Part shown: positions 7,106 through 16,076 of the stretch, piece by piece
How the letters are laid out: each line of letters starts with the position of its first letter
Position numbering within the stretch: position 1 is the stretch's first letter
Source: a virus
Length of the DNA: 64,000 nt
Reading direction: 5' to 3' (one strand)
IMG/VR virus record: IMGVR_UViG_3300010938_000950
Location: 1 to 64,000 of that record
Notes under the pieces: generated by a model
Seen by the model: the letters and a program-made list of their open reading frames with translations, nothing else
Databases searched by the model: none
Told to the model about the DNA's origin: nothing
Made by a program: the position numbers and the translations under genes

Positions 7106-10100
7106 ATGGCTGAACAGTTTGCAAATAATGCAGCCTCCACATTAAATGGAGCAATTAACAATTCTACTACCACCATTGTCGTAGCTACTGGTGAAGGATC
7201 CCGTTTTCCTTCAGTTGGTAACTTTAGATTAATGATTGGTTTAGATCCATTTACTGCGGAAATAGTTTTAGCCACTGCTCGTTCTGGTGACACTATCACA
7301 GTTGTTCGTGGACAAGAGGGGACTTCAGCCCAATCGTGGGGTAATGGCACTTCAGTTACCCATATTGTTACTGCTGGTGCAATTGAGCAAATTAGAACAC
7401 AATTTGTTACCTCTGGCGCTGAAATATACACCACTAATACAGTTTCAATTGATCCAAATGGAACCGTAGCTTCTTCTCATGGTGATGGCACTAGCAAACT
7501 ATATGTCAATGGCAATGTACAAGCTCTTAGATATTCTGCTGGTGAAATGGCAGCAGTTACTCAAGGTTTTGGATATGTATCCGATACTTTACAATCATTC
7601 GTTGTTCCTACTGGCGTAACTAGTCTTAAAGTAAAGATGTGGGGGCCTGGTGGTGGTACTGGCAGCTATAGTGCCTCTGGTGGAGGTGGCCCAGGTGGAT
7701 ATACGACTGGATTTCTCTCAGTAACACCAGGAGAAACACTATTATTAGCTGTTGGTAGTGGTGGTAAAAAACCAGTTTCTAGTACGGGTAATGGTGGTTT
7801 GGGAGGATGGCCCGGTGGTGGATTTGGTACTAGAGGAGATGCTTCTGGAGGCGGTGGAGGTGGTTTAACTGGAATTTTCACTAGCTCTATGACACAAGCA
7901 AATGCTCTTATGATTGCTGGTGGAGGTGGTGGATCCACAGGATTTGGTAATTTTGGTGCTGGTGGTGGAGGAGGTTTGACCGGAGGTTCTGGTACTAGCG
8001 GCTCTGGAGCTGGAGGTAGCCAAGTCGCCGGTGGTCTTGGAGGTGGCACCTTAAATACTTCTCCATCTGTTGGTACTGCGCTTGCGGGAGGAACTGCTTT
8101 TACCGATAATACTACTTCACAAACCAATGACTGTGGTGGTGGTGGCTCTGGATATTGGGGCGGCGGTGCTGGTCAAGGTGACGGCCGTGCTGGTGGAGGT
8201 GGTTCTGGTTTTATACATGCTACTCGTGTTTCTAGCGGGTCTACTACTACTGGAAATAATGCTGTAAGTGGTAACGCTCAGACACTACCGCCTAATACAA
8301 CGGATCCTAATTATATAGCGGGCGTGGGAGTTGGTGCAGCGACAGGTTTAACTGGTGTTGGTAATGATGGTGGTGATGGCTACATAGTCTTCCAATGGGG
8401 CGGCCAAACATCTATGGATTTAGATTCCATTAATTTTAGCAACGGCTCTATTATTAGTATTCCTGATAATCATGTTTCTATAGCTTCGGGAGGTGGTAAT
8501 GTTGTTTTATCTCCTGGAAGTAGCTCAATTACTTTACAAAGTGCTACTGATTTTATCTTATCTACACTTACAGATACTAGATTTGATATTAGTTCATCAC
8601 AAAAATTCAAAATGTATTCTTCAGGAGCAGTTGTTATTGGTACAGCAACCAATAATGATACGTCTGCTGAGGCTCAAGCCGGTATTACCGGACCAATAAT
8701 TAATATCAGCTCATCTACAGGATCTATAAGTACAACTACAAATCAAGCGACTATTTTTAATCAATCGGGAGCACTTTACTTACAAGGCAATACTGAAGTT
8801 AGATTTGCTACAAGTACGTCTACTAAGGGGTATTTTGATGTAAATGGTATTTTTAGAGCCGGACCAAGTGCCTCTTCTACGGCTACACTACAAGGTGCCA
8901 CATGGCCAATCACTGGTACCGATTATTTTTGGATGTATAATGCTAGTGGTAGTTCATGGGCCGAAATAGTTGCTGGTGGTTCTGTTAATAGATCAGCCAT
9001 TCAAGTTCTTAATAATGCAACTAGTAATACTTGTGGTGTATCATTATTTGGTGCGGGCACTGGACATGGCACGGCAGAATATGCTGGTAATGGAACTATT
9101 GAGCAATCTGGCAATAGTACATCAGCATTAGTATTTACGAAGAGAAATGGAACAGATGGTTTAAGTTTTGCATCAACTGGTGCTATTTGGCAATCTGGCG
9201 CTTGGACTATTGGTAGAGCAACTAATAATGATACCTCCTCAGAAGCACAGGCCGGATTAACTGGACCACTTTTAAATATTACACAAACTACTGGTGGAAC
9301 TCTTACTACAGTTGCCAATCAATCTTTATTATATAATTCTGCCGGGGTTAATATTTCACAGGGCCATTCCGGTGTAAGACAAATTGTAGGAACAACTACA
9401 ATTTTAGATACTACATCTACTGGAACTACAATTACCGGATTAGTTACTGCAACTAATAAATTTGTTGTGGGTACATCTGGGCCTACCATTACTCAGGGTA
9501 CTGGTGTTCCAGCAACATCTGAAAATAATGGATCTATCTTCTTGAGAACTGATGGTACGGCCAGTACAGGAATATATACGAGACAAGGTGGAGCTTGGTA
9601 TTCTATTAATTCAAGATACACTCCAACGGATAGTAATACTATAATTAACTGGAAGTTTGATGAAACTGCGGCCCCATATGTAAATTCTGGTTCGGGCTCG
9701 TCTCTCTCATTAACTACTTTTACTGGAACGCCAGTTAGTATAACTGGTTTATTTAACAAAGGTCTTGGGTGTTCGCTTTCAACTATTACGACTGGTAATA
9801 CCTCTGTTAATGAGCCCACTGGTAATTCATTGACCGTTTCTGCTTGGGTTAAAGCTCGTAGTTATGCAACATTTGCTACTGTTATTAATAAGGCTTATAG
9901 AAATGACAATACATGGTCATCGCCTTTCGTAGCTCTTTATTTAAGTTTAACTAATTCTGGCGATGGATCATGGGGTCCAGCAATTACTACAACCGGAGGA
10001 GTATTAACACAACCAGCAATAGGAGGCGCATTTAGGGTGCCATTACATGTTTGGACGCTATTGTCATATACATATGATGGAACAACTTTGCGCTCATATA

Positions 10101-10306
10101 TTAATGGTGCACTTGCACATAGCGTAAATGTTTCTGGATCTATAGATTATGGCACTCATGGGCCTTGGGATGTTGGTGGTGTTTCTAATGCTAGTGTTGG
10201 ACAATTCTGGGATGGACACATAGATGATGTTAGAGTTGAAAATGTAGTGCGCTCTCAAGCTTATTTTGAAGAAATGTATAAGAGAGGAATTGGTCAACCA
10301 GACTAA
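7106..10306 (+). CDS. Tail fibre/adhesin with Gly-rich domain and C-terminal LamG domain
   Basis: 1066 residues with GGAG upstream. Domains in order: an N-terminal fibre domain (about 1-100, including VVATGEGSRFPSVGNFRLMI and TVVRGQEGTSAQSW); a glycine-rich domain (about 170-435) with GGGG loops ending GGDGYIVFQWG; a beta-rich stalk with two copies of a roughly 55-residue repeat marked TNNDTS(A/S)EAQAG; and a C-terminal laminin-G/concanavalin-like domain (about 845-1060) with INWKFDETAAP, LTVSAWVKARS and HIDDVRVENVVRS. Glycine-rich tips and LamG folds in phage fibres bind cell-surface sugars or proteins. This makes it a strong receptor-binding candidate. Minus-strand open frames opposite the Gly codons are compositional shadows. 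Confidence 0.85.
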   Translation: MAEQFANNAASTLNGAINNSTTTIVVATGEGSRFPSVGNFRLMIGLDPFTAEIVLATARSGDTITVVRGQEGTSAQSWGNGTSVTHIVTAGAIEQIRTQFVTSGAEIYTTNTVSIDPNGTVASSHGDGTSKLYVNGNVQALRYSAGEMAAVTQGFGYVSDTLQSFVVPTGVTSLKVKMWGPGGGTGSYSASGGGGPGGYTTGFLSVTPGETLLLAVGSGGKKPVSSTGNGGLGGWPGGGFGTRGDASGGGGGGLTGIFTSSMTQANALMIAGGGGGSTGFGNFGAGGGGGLTGGSGTSGSGAGGSQVAGGLGGGTLNTSPSVGTALAGGTAFTDNTTSQTNDCGGGGSGYWGGGAGQGDGRAGGGGSGFIHATRVSSGSTTTGNNAVSGNAQTLPPNTTDPNYIAGVGVGAATGLTGVGNDGGDGYIVFQWGGQTSMDLDSINFSNGSIISIPDNHVSIASGGGNVVLSPGSSSITLQSATDFILSTLTDTRFDISSSQKFKMYSSGAVVIGTATNNDTSAEAQAGITGPIINISSSTGSISTTTNQATIFNQSGALYLQGNTEVRFATSTSTKGYFDVNGIFRAGPSASSTATLQGATWPITGTDYFWMYNASGSSWAEIVAGGSVNRSAIQVLNNATSNTCGVSLFGAGTGHGTAEYAGNGTIEQSGNSTSALVFTKRNGTDGLSFASTGAIWQSGAWTIGRATNNDTSSEAQAGLTGPLLNITQTTGGTLTTVANQSLLYNSAGVNISQGHSGVRQIVGTTTILDTTSTGTTITGLVTATNKFVVGTSGPTITQGTGVPATSENNGSIFLRTDGTASTGIYTRQGGAWYSINSRYTPTDSNTIINWKFDETAAPYVNSGSGSSLSLTTFTGTPVSITGLFNKGLGCSLSTITTGNTSVNEPTGNSLTVSAWVKARSYATFATVINKAYRNDNTWSSPFVALYLSLTNSGDGSWGPAITTTGGVLTQPAIGGAFRVPLHVWTLLSYTYDGTTLRSYINGALAHSVNVSGSIDYGTHGPWDVGGVSNASVGQFWDGHIDDVRVENVVRSQAYFEEMYKRGIGQPD
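8634..9371 (+). repeat. Duplicated stalk module inside the 7106-10306 fibre gene
   Basis: Two copies (about 8634-8795 and 9204-9371) encode matching segments: ATNNDTSAEAQAGITGP and ATNNDTSSEAQAGLTGP, each followed by a similar stretch ending in LYLQ or NISQ. The copies differ at many bases, so the duplication is old. Confidence 0.65.
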
Positions 10307-10317
10307 TAAGGTGAATT

Positions 10318-11625
10318 ATGTCTTTTGTTGGTCAACTCGGAATACCAGAAAGTAGGCCAGGTAATATACAACTTGGTATTGTTTCCTCTGTTTCTCAGAT
10401 CAGCGCAACTATAGATTGTGTTTCAACAACTTCAGGCTCATTATTAGGTGCGGGATCTATAGTTGCACAATCTGACGGCTCATCCACTATTGTTGCGCCT
10501 ATTATCGGATACATACCTGCAACTTCTACAATTGATGGGTTTACTACAGTATCTGGATCTATTTTTGGTACTGCGACCATTTCTAGTTCAATAAATGGTA
10601 TTGCAGAATTTACACCTACTATCTTAGCTGGTGGTAGTTTATCTTCTACTATAGATTGTATATCTACTTATACTGCAGTCGTTTTAGGATTAGGAGCAGT
10701 CATTTCAACTATAGATGGTTTGGCAACCTTTTCTGGATCTTTACTTGCAAGTGGAGATTTAGTAGGCACTATTTCTGGGGTCGCTAACTTATCAGCTTCC
10801 ATTTCGGCTAGCGGATCTTTATCAGGAACTATTGATGGTATTTCTGATTTATTAACTAATATAAATGGCATTGGTATCATTACTTCGACCATAGATGGTT
10901 TAGCAAATTTTTCTAGTACAATATTGGCTACTGGAAACTTACAATCAACATCTAGTAGCATCGCTACTATGTCTGCAACTATTTTGGCAAGTGGCAATCT
11001 AACGTTTACGCAAATTAATGGAACATCTACTATTATTGCTCCTATTAATGGCATCGCTGCGGCATCATCTTCTGTTTCAGGAAATTCTGAATTAGTATCT
11101 AACTTAGTTGGAATTGCACACATATTATCTAATATCAATGGCACGTCTACAATTAATAGTTTGTTAGTTGGGTTTGCGTCAATTACTGCACAAATTAATG
11201 GTACATCTAATTTTACTGCCGGTTTCTTATTTGGAGAAGTATTAATTAGTGGATCATCTGCTATATTTGCTAGACTAGTTAATTTCTTACAAGATAAAGC
11301 CATAGAAGATCCTATTGATTTAATTAAAAGCAATCAACATCAGGATCCATTCTGCCCACCAATAACAATTACTCTATGTCCAGTTCAACCATTTCCATTG
11401 GTAGAAGAAACGGATCCATTACCTCCAGCACCTGAACTACCAGGGCCAACTGTGTTAGTCCCTCCTCCATTGGTTGATTCAAATGTTCCAGCAAGTTTAG
11501 CGACTGTTCAAGCATTTACTTTGGTTAAAGTGACTCCACCACCTCCTCCCGAACCGCCACCGCCGCCACAACCAGCACCAGAAGATATTCCTATAGTAAG
11601 TTCCGGCATTAAACTTCTGCATTAA
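10318..11625 (+). CDS. Repeat-rich fibre-type protein with Pro-rich tail
   Basis: 435 residues with AAGGTG before the ATG. Residues about 20-320 are built from short degenerate repeats of roughly 20 residues, each carrying a core like STIDGLA or TINGTS followed by an alternating Ser/hydrophobic strand and LLASG or ILATG. Such regular repeats suggest a beta-solenoid or fibrous shaft. The C-terminal 110 residues are rich in proline (PPPPPEPPPPPQPAPE at about 405-420) and probably extended. No enzyme motif. Its place between a large fibre and small virion genes supports a structural role. The reverse strand is open for 221 codons here, which is a by-product of the repeats. Confidence 0.7.
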   Translation: MSFVGQLGIPESRPGNIQLGIVSSVSQISATIDCVSTTSGSLLGAGSIVAQSDGSSTIVAPIIGYIPATSTIDGFTTVSGSIFGTATISSSINGIAEFTPTILAGGSLSSTIDCISTYTAVVLGLGAVISTIDGLATFSGSLLASGDLVGTISGVANLSASISASGSLSGTIDGISDLLTNINGIGIITSTIDGLANFSSTILATGNLQSTSSSIATMSATILASGNLTFTQINGTSTIIAPINGIAAASSSVSGNSELVSNLVGIAHILSNINGTSTINSLLVGFASITAQINGTSNFTAGFLFGEVLISGSSAIFARLVNFLQDKAIEDPIDLIKSNQHQDPFCPPITITLCPVQPFPLVEETDPLPPAPELPGPTVLVPPPLVDSNVPASLATVQAFTLVKVTPPPPPEPPPPPQPAPEDIPIVSSGIKLLH

Positions 11626-11649
11626 ATTGTATAAGAATTAAGGAACACT

Positions 11650-12018
11650 ATGTCAACTCTGCTCTATTATTTCCCAGGACAAAAAGCTACTATTTTCCTA
11701 GAAACTAAGGACGGTTATGGCCAGCGCGGGGATAACAACACGTCATTTGATGGTTATTTAACTCCAGTTATTACAAGAGTTATCTTTCCTGACCTGTCTC
11801 TAGCAGCCGGGTTCCCCCAACCAATGGTTAAGTTAGATACAGGTCTTTATTTCTTCCAATTTACCGTTCCAGTTGGTGGAAAATCTGTTGGTAGTTTTCT
11901 GATAGATGTTACGTATAATAATCCGGGAAATCCTCTAGATTTGACTCAAACGTATCAATTAGTAGTAACGGCTCCGTTCGGTAATTACGGGGTTACAACC
12001 TTTGGGAGTGCAACGTGA
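11650..12018 (+). CDS. Small Ig-like virion protein
   Basis: 122 residues with AAGGA upstream. The chain looks like one immunoglobulin-like beta-sandwich: KATIFLETKDGYGQRGD, then MVKLDTGLYFFQFTVPVGG and GSFLIDVTYNNPG. The next protein has a matching segment (VSTGKYSFVFTVPINGPYG), so the two share a domain. The stop overlaps the GTG start of the next gene. It is probably a minor structural protein of the tail or neck; the exact role is not known. Confidence 0.65.
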   Translation: MSTLLYYFPGQKATIFLETKDGYGQRGDNNTSFDGYLTPVITRVIFPDLSLAAGFPQPMVKLDTGLYFFQFTVPVGGKSVGSFLIDVTYNNPGNPLDLTQTYQLVVTAPFGNYGVTTFGSAT

Positions 12019-12914
12019 CCATTAAGGCTCGCGGTGAGTTAATTGACGTCACAGATCAAGTTAATTTAACCGTACAATTTAAAGATCAGTTCGGGAACCC
12101 CATTGACACGGATTCCTTCCCGACAATTTCTATTGTTCAGCCAAGTGGCTTAGTAGCACTAGCTCCAACTTCAGCCGGCGTTACACGTGTATCAACCGGC
12201 AAATATTCTTTTGTTTTTACGGTTCCAATCAATGGCCCCTATGGGGCTTTTAATGATATTTGGGTTGGGTACATCAATGGATTTCGTGTTGAAACTACTT
12301 TTACATTTGTAGTCGCACATACACAAATTCCAAGCATAAATTCAGATGGTTATGTACATTTAGGTGATGATCCTGGTTTTAGTTATTCGCAATGTGCCAC
12401 TATTAATATCAATAAGCTAATAAAATCTCTTAAAGCAAGATTAAACAGTGCCGGTAAAGCAAAATCATCGGATGCCTATGGAAACACTATCTATGTCGAT
12501 TGTGATATTTTCTCTATTGCTATGCTTACAACTTTTCTCGCTACTGCTTTATGGGATTTCAACCAAGTACCTTACTTCACATTCTTCAAATTCGATGATG
12601 ATGATTTCGTTGATCAGTTTGGTGAAATTCTGGTAGAGGGAGCCACTCTATACGCATTAGCATCTAAAGCATTAATTGAGCGTGGTCGTGAATTTCAAAT
12701 CACGGATAACGGTTTGAGCTTTAATCCTCCAACAGTTTCTGAATTGATGCAAACGCAATATAGCACACTACTATCTCACTACTGGGAAAAACTAAAGTAC
12801 ATAAAGAATAGCTTACGTCCAGCACCAAGAGGATTGGGCGTGTTCAGCATGAATAGTGCTATTAATCCGGCTTTTGCTAGATTGAGACACTTAAGAGCCA
12901 GAAGATTGATATGA
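12015..12914 (+). CDS. Virion protein: Ig-like N-domain plus helical C-domain
   Basis: 299 residues, starting at a GTG that overlaps the upstream stop (GTGA). Residues about 1-105 are an Ig-like domain related to the preceding protein. Residues about 125-299 are largely helical (INKLIKSLKARLNSAGKA, ILVEGATLYALASKALIERG, YSTLLSHYWEKLKYIKNSL) and end in a basic stretch, RLRHLRARRLI. A beta domain fused to a helical bundle suits a neck or connector-type protein, but no family is recognised. It overlaps the next gene by ATGA. Confidence 0.6.
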   Translation: MTIKARGELIDVTDQVNLTVQFKDQFGNPIDTDSFPTISIVQPSGLVALAPTSAGVTRVSTGKYSFVFTVPINGPYGAFNDIWVGYINGFRVETTFTFVVAHTQIPSINSDGYVHLGDDPGFSYSQCATININKLIKSLKARLNSAGKAKSSDAYGNTIYVDCDIFSIAMLTTFLATALWDFNQVPYFTFFKFDDDDFVDQFGEILVEGATLYALASKALIERGREFQITDNGLSFNPPTVSELMQTQYSTLLSHYWEKLKYIKNSLRPAPRGLGVFSMNSAINPAFARLRHLRARRLI

Positions 12915-13228
12915 AGTATGATGAGTTGGTAAGAAAATGTGAAATGTTTTATAAAACAGCCGTTTCACATCTCTCAGAATTAACAATTGATCCATCAGGC
13001 ATGCGTGATGAATCATTAGAACTAGTACGTAAACAACGCAAATCTAATGTAAAAATGAGGCCGATAGAAATAGAAATCTATCCTGGACACAAACCATTTT
13101 TAGCAGACGGTAGGCACAGACTATCTATTGCCAAAGAGCGTGGCGATAAAACTATTGATGCTATTGTGCGCTATTATGATGAAGAAGCAAATGTAATCAA
13201 AACTGATAAAATTGTTCTAAGTATTTAA
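12911..13228 (+). CDS. ParB/sulfiredoxin-like domain protein
   Basis: 105 residues. The central part, MRPIEIEIYPGHKPFLADG then RHRLSIAKERG (about 49-78), fits the ParB N-terminal nuclease-like fold: a strand giving the preferred parameters, then D/N-G-x-H-R and a helix. In this superfamily the G-x-R-R/H motif binds nucleotides or DNA. The protein is shorter than true ParB and lacks a helix-turn-helix, so it is one of the small phage-encoded members of unknown target. It overlaps the upstream gene by ATGA and its stop overlaps the convergent gene within TTAA. Confidence 0.65.
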   Translation: MKYDELVRKCEMFYKTAVSHLSELTIDPSGMRDESLELVRKQRKSNVKMRPIEIEIYPGHKPFLADGRHRLSIAKERGDKTIDAIVRYYDEEANVIKTDKIVLSI

Positions 13229-13842
13229 CGTTCTATTTTTCTTCGCTCTTTAGATGGAATCAAAAAGTCCTGTAAAGGATTTCCAGCAATCTTCTCGAAG
13301 ATTTCAATCTTTTTGAGCAGCAAAGCATTTTTGTCTATGTTTGGTCCAGCGAGTGGAAACGTAACAAAAATACGATCATCCCCGTGGTCCCCGCCCCATA
13401 ACACAATTTCTGAAACCACGAACTCTACTGGATGAAACTTCTCATCATCTGGTTTTTCATCCGCATACGCTAAAGTAACATGTGGTTTGAAGTCTTTGAA
13501 GGTCTTGGAAAACTCTATTTTTTCTTCATCAAAGTTATCAGCTAACTTTTTGCGCAATTTCATTAGTTCATCTGACTCTACCTTGCCAATAATTGGCACC
13601 TTACCTTCTGGATTCTTTGAAAAAGAAGTCATTTTACCAATGGAAACTAAGAATGGATGAAATTTAGATACCACATCGTAGGTGACCTCAATAGATTTAC
13701 TTAATTCTGAAATTGGCCACTCACTTTGAAAATGTAAGAGAGTAATATGCATCTCAGATGTACTGATTTTTTCACCTGGAACATCAATTTGAGCAAGTAA
13801 ACGTCCAGTTTCGTGTGGTATTCGTATTCCTAGAAAAGCCAT
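13225..13842 (-). CDS. 2H phosphoesterase (2'-5' RNA ligase-like)
   Basis: 205 residues with GAGG 5 bases before the ATG. Two HxT motifs define the family: MHITLLHF (His32, Thr34) and PHVTLAY (His121, Thr123), about 90 residues apart as usual. The paired histidines hydrolyse 2'-5' bonds, cyclic phosphodiesters or RNA ends. In phages, members degrade 2'-5' oligoadenylates or CBASS cyclic nucleotides (Acb1), and others act in RNA repair. The substrate here cannot be told from the sequence. About 40 basic residues extend beyond the core fold at the C-terminus. It is the only minus-strand gene in this part of the window and appears to be an accessory insertion. Confidence 0.85.
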   Translation of the reverse strand: MAFLGIRIPHETGRLLAQIDVPGEKISTSEMHITLLHFQSEWPISELSKSIEVTYDVVSKFHPFLVSIGKMTSFSKNPEGKVPIIGKVESDELMKLRKKLADNFDEEKIEFSKTFKDFKPHVTLAYADEKPDDEKFHPVEFVVSEIVLWGGDHGDDRIFVTFPLAGPNIDKNALLLKKIEIFEKIAGNPLQDFLIPSKERRKIER

Positions 13843-13878
13843 GCTGCCTCGATAATATGACTATTTAGCCATAAATGT

Positions 13879-14403
13879 ATGGGTTCTAATAAAGAAGAGA
13901 AAATTCCACTTTCTCAAGTCAAAAAGCTGCCTTATAAGTCTTTAAATCGCATGATTAAAAAGATGCGCGAATACCTCAAACAAAATGAGGTAGTTCAAAA
14001 GATGTTTGAAGAATATGAAGTGGATATTAGCGAAATTGATCTTATTCCGATGATGTTTGGCAATTTAGATGTATCTGCCAAAACCGATCATGGTGTTATT
14101 ATTTTCAATTACAAACTTTTAACTGATGGTGATTGGTTTAAGGATTTTTCTTACGGTGTTCATGAGATGACTCATTGGTTACAACAAACAACCGGTACCA
14201 AAGCGACTAAAAGTTCTGATGATGGTAGCTATTTGGACAACCCATATGAACAAGAGGGCTTTCAAAACCAAGTTGAGTATATTGCTGATCAATTTGGCGA
14301 AGATGAAGCCGAACAATACGTGGATGACCTATTAGAGCACCATGAAGTTGAAGATAAAAAGGAAATCAAGGAAAAGAAAGAAACCTTGATGGCAAAAGTC
14401 TAA
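13879..14403 (+). CDS. Putative zinc metalloprotease (HExxH)
   Basis: 174 residues. HEMTHWLQ at 95-102 supplies the zinc-binding HExxH (His95, Glu96, His99). Acidic residues downstream in YEQEGFQNQVEYIADQFG (Glu124, Glu126, Glu133) can supply the third ligand, as in gluzincin-type enzymes. The C-terminal 25 residues are highly charged and probably helical. There is no signal peptide. The start has no obvious Shine-Dalgarno sequence, and the upstream gap to the divergent gene is only 36 bases. Possible targets include virion proteins or host factors. Confidence 0.78.
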   Translation: MGSNKEEKIPLSQVKKLPYKSLNRMIKKMREYLKQNEVVQKMFEEYEVDISEIDLIPMMFGNLDVSAKTDHGVIIFNYKLLTDGDWFKDFSYGVHEMTHWLQQTTGTKATKSSDDGSYLDNPYEQEGFQNQVEYIADQFGEDEAEQYVDDLLEHHEVEDKKEIKEKKETLMAKV

Positions 14404-14457
14404 TCATTCCGCTATTGCGTGTCCAGTCCTCGGCTAATAAAATCGAATTAGAGTATC

Positions 14458-16035
14458 ATGGTCCACTACTCTAATCCCATTATGTCTGGTTTGGATGCTG
14501 TTCGCTCTCTTGGGGACGGCCATACTATAAATATGGCTTGGTTTCCAGCACGTCCAGACTCTCCAACAAACCAGATTGCCTATCATCTTTATTATTCTAC
14601 AGATAGGAGAACTGTGTTCTCTGAAGGGGTTAAATTTGTCATTGTGGATGGATCTACATCTGCAAACATTACTGATTTGGTTCCCGGACAAAATTATTGG
14701 TTTTCTATGAGGCCAGTAGAATACAATCCATCGATTATAACGTTTTTGCAAAATCTTCCAGTTGCTCACGATAACGTGCGCTTCTATCCAAGCACTATGT
14801 TGAGAAATAATATCACCAGTAGTGATTTAATCATTCCACTGATTGATGTAGATGGATTTCCTAGTACCGGTATTATTAAAATTGGAGTTGAACTCATTTT
14901 ATATTTAGCAGTAGATATTGTAAATAGAAATCTAATCGTGCCTGCCAATGGAAGAGGTTATAATTTAACACCTATCACTTTACACACAGTATCTGGTTTT
15001 GATGGATACAATACTTGGAGCCCAATCGTTAGCATGTTTGCGATTGAGGAGGATGAAGGTTGGGATGCTATTTTTGCATGTCAATCGCGTTTTGAATACC
15101 CTAATTATCCATTTACAATAATTGATGGTTATCATCAAGTTGCTAAAGATTTATTGTCTACAGATTTAAGTGCAGCAGATGCTGCAAATGTACAATTTCC
15201 ACGATATGATTTCGCTGGGTATCATAGAACAGATCCTGTACAGCTTTTAAATGGAACGTGTGTTGGAAGTTACATTGGCGGTGAAATGGGATGTATAGAT
15301 GCTTATGGAAATTTTAATATTTTCCGTGGTATGTCATTACAAGATCAAAATACACAACGCCAGGATCTTTTACTATCAGTGACTGGTCGCCCAGCCGTAT
15401 TACTTAGAAGAGTCAATACAGGAATTACCTGTTCTTGTTATTTGGCTTCTAGTGAATATCCTGATGACAGATGTCCATTCTGCTATGGCACTAAATTTGT
15501 CTTTGGCTATGAACAATATTTTAATCCTCGTAGATCAGATGGAAGAATCTTAGTTCGCCCAGGGCCAACGGCAGAAAATCTTAAAATGCATGAAGCTGGA
15601 TTAGAGTCAGAGTTTCCACTTGATCTTTGGACATTAACTGTTCCTACTATTAAAACTAGAGATGTTCTAATTCTTTTTGATCAGGATGATAATGAAGAGT
15701 TTAGGTATGAAGTAGCCGACGTAACTCGTAATAATACTATTAATGGTTTAGATGGTGGTCAGCACCTTAAAACATTTAGAATCCGTAAGTTTGATCCGGC
15801 CTATCAAATCAGGGCTTTCAGAAATACGTCAGAATTTCCATCTAAACTTAATACTAGTCTCGGATTTACTCCAGGAATTCCTCCTCACAGTCACGAAATT
15901 GTAATAAATGAAAAAGTTTTGTCAGTTTCACAAATTAATCAAACTACAGGAATATCTCAAGGCCATAACCATCCAATTGTAAATGGGCAAGTTATGGAAG
16001 TTTTAGGTCATACCCATACAATCATTTTGCCATAA
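14458..16035 (+). CDS. Virion protein with Cys cluster and His-x-His tip motifs
   Basis: 525 residues. The N-terminal 85 residues resemble a fibronectin type III domain (YHLYYSTDRR, then ITDLVPGQNYWFSMRPVE). Around residues 325-345 there is a C-x-C...C-P-F-C cluster (CSCYLASSEYPDDRCPFC), which suggests a metal site. The C-terminus has three His-x-His motifs: His477/His479, His503/His505 and His518/His520. In trimeric phage spikes and short fibres, such HxH sets bind Fe or Zn in the needle core. Here they suggest a trimeric metal-capped tip. It lies next to fibre genes and is probably part of the host-facing apparatus. Confidence 0.7.
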   Translation: MVHYSNPIMSGLDAVRSLGDGHTINMAWFPARPDSPTNQIAYHLYYSTDRRTVFSEGVKFVIVDGSTSANITDLVPGQNYWFSMRPVEYNPSIITFLQNLPVAHDNVRFYPSTMLRNNITSSDLIIPLIDVDGFPSTGIIKIGVELILYLAVDIVNRNLIVPANGRGYNLTPITLHTVSGFDGYNTWSPIVSMFAIEEDEGWDAIFACQSRFEYPNYPFTIIDGYHQVAKDLLSTDLSAADAANVQFPRYDFAGYHRTDPVQLLNGTCVGSYIGGEMGCIDAYGNFNIFRGMSLQDQNTQRQDLLLSVTGRPAVLLRRVNTGITCSCYLASSEYPDDRCPFCYGTKFVFGYEQYFNPRRSDGRILVRPGPTAENLKMHEAGLESEFPLDLWTLTVPTIKTRDVLILFDQDDNEEFRYEVADVTRNNTINGLDGGQHLKTFRIRKFDPAYQIRAFRNTSEFPSKLNTSLGFTPGIPPHSHEIVINEKVLSVSQINQTTGISQGHNHPIVNGQVMEVLGHTHTIILP

Positions 16036-16076
16036 TGCAATAAGTCGGCATAATATAGGAAATTTAAGGGAAATAC

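Noticed and set aside
7666-8127. 153-codon Pro-rich open frame on the minus strand
   Set aside because: It is the reverse complement of Gly codons (GGN read as CCN) in the adhesin domain, so it is a compositional shadow.
10668-11333. 221-codon open frame on the minus strand
   Set aside because: It lies opposite a repeat-rich fibre gene; regular repeats keep the reverse strand open. It has no ribosome site, and the + strand protein has a clear repeat pattern.
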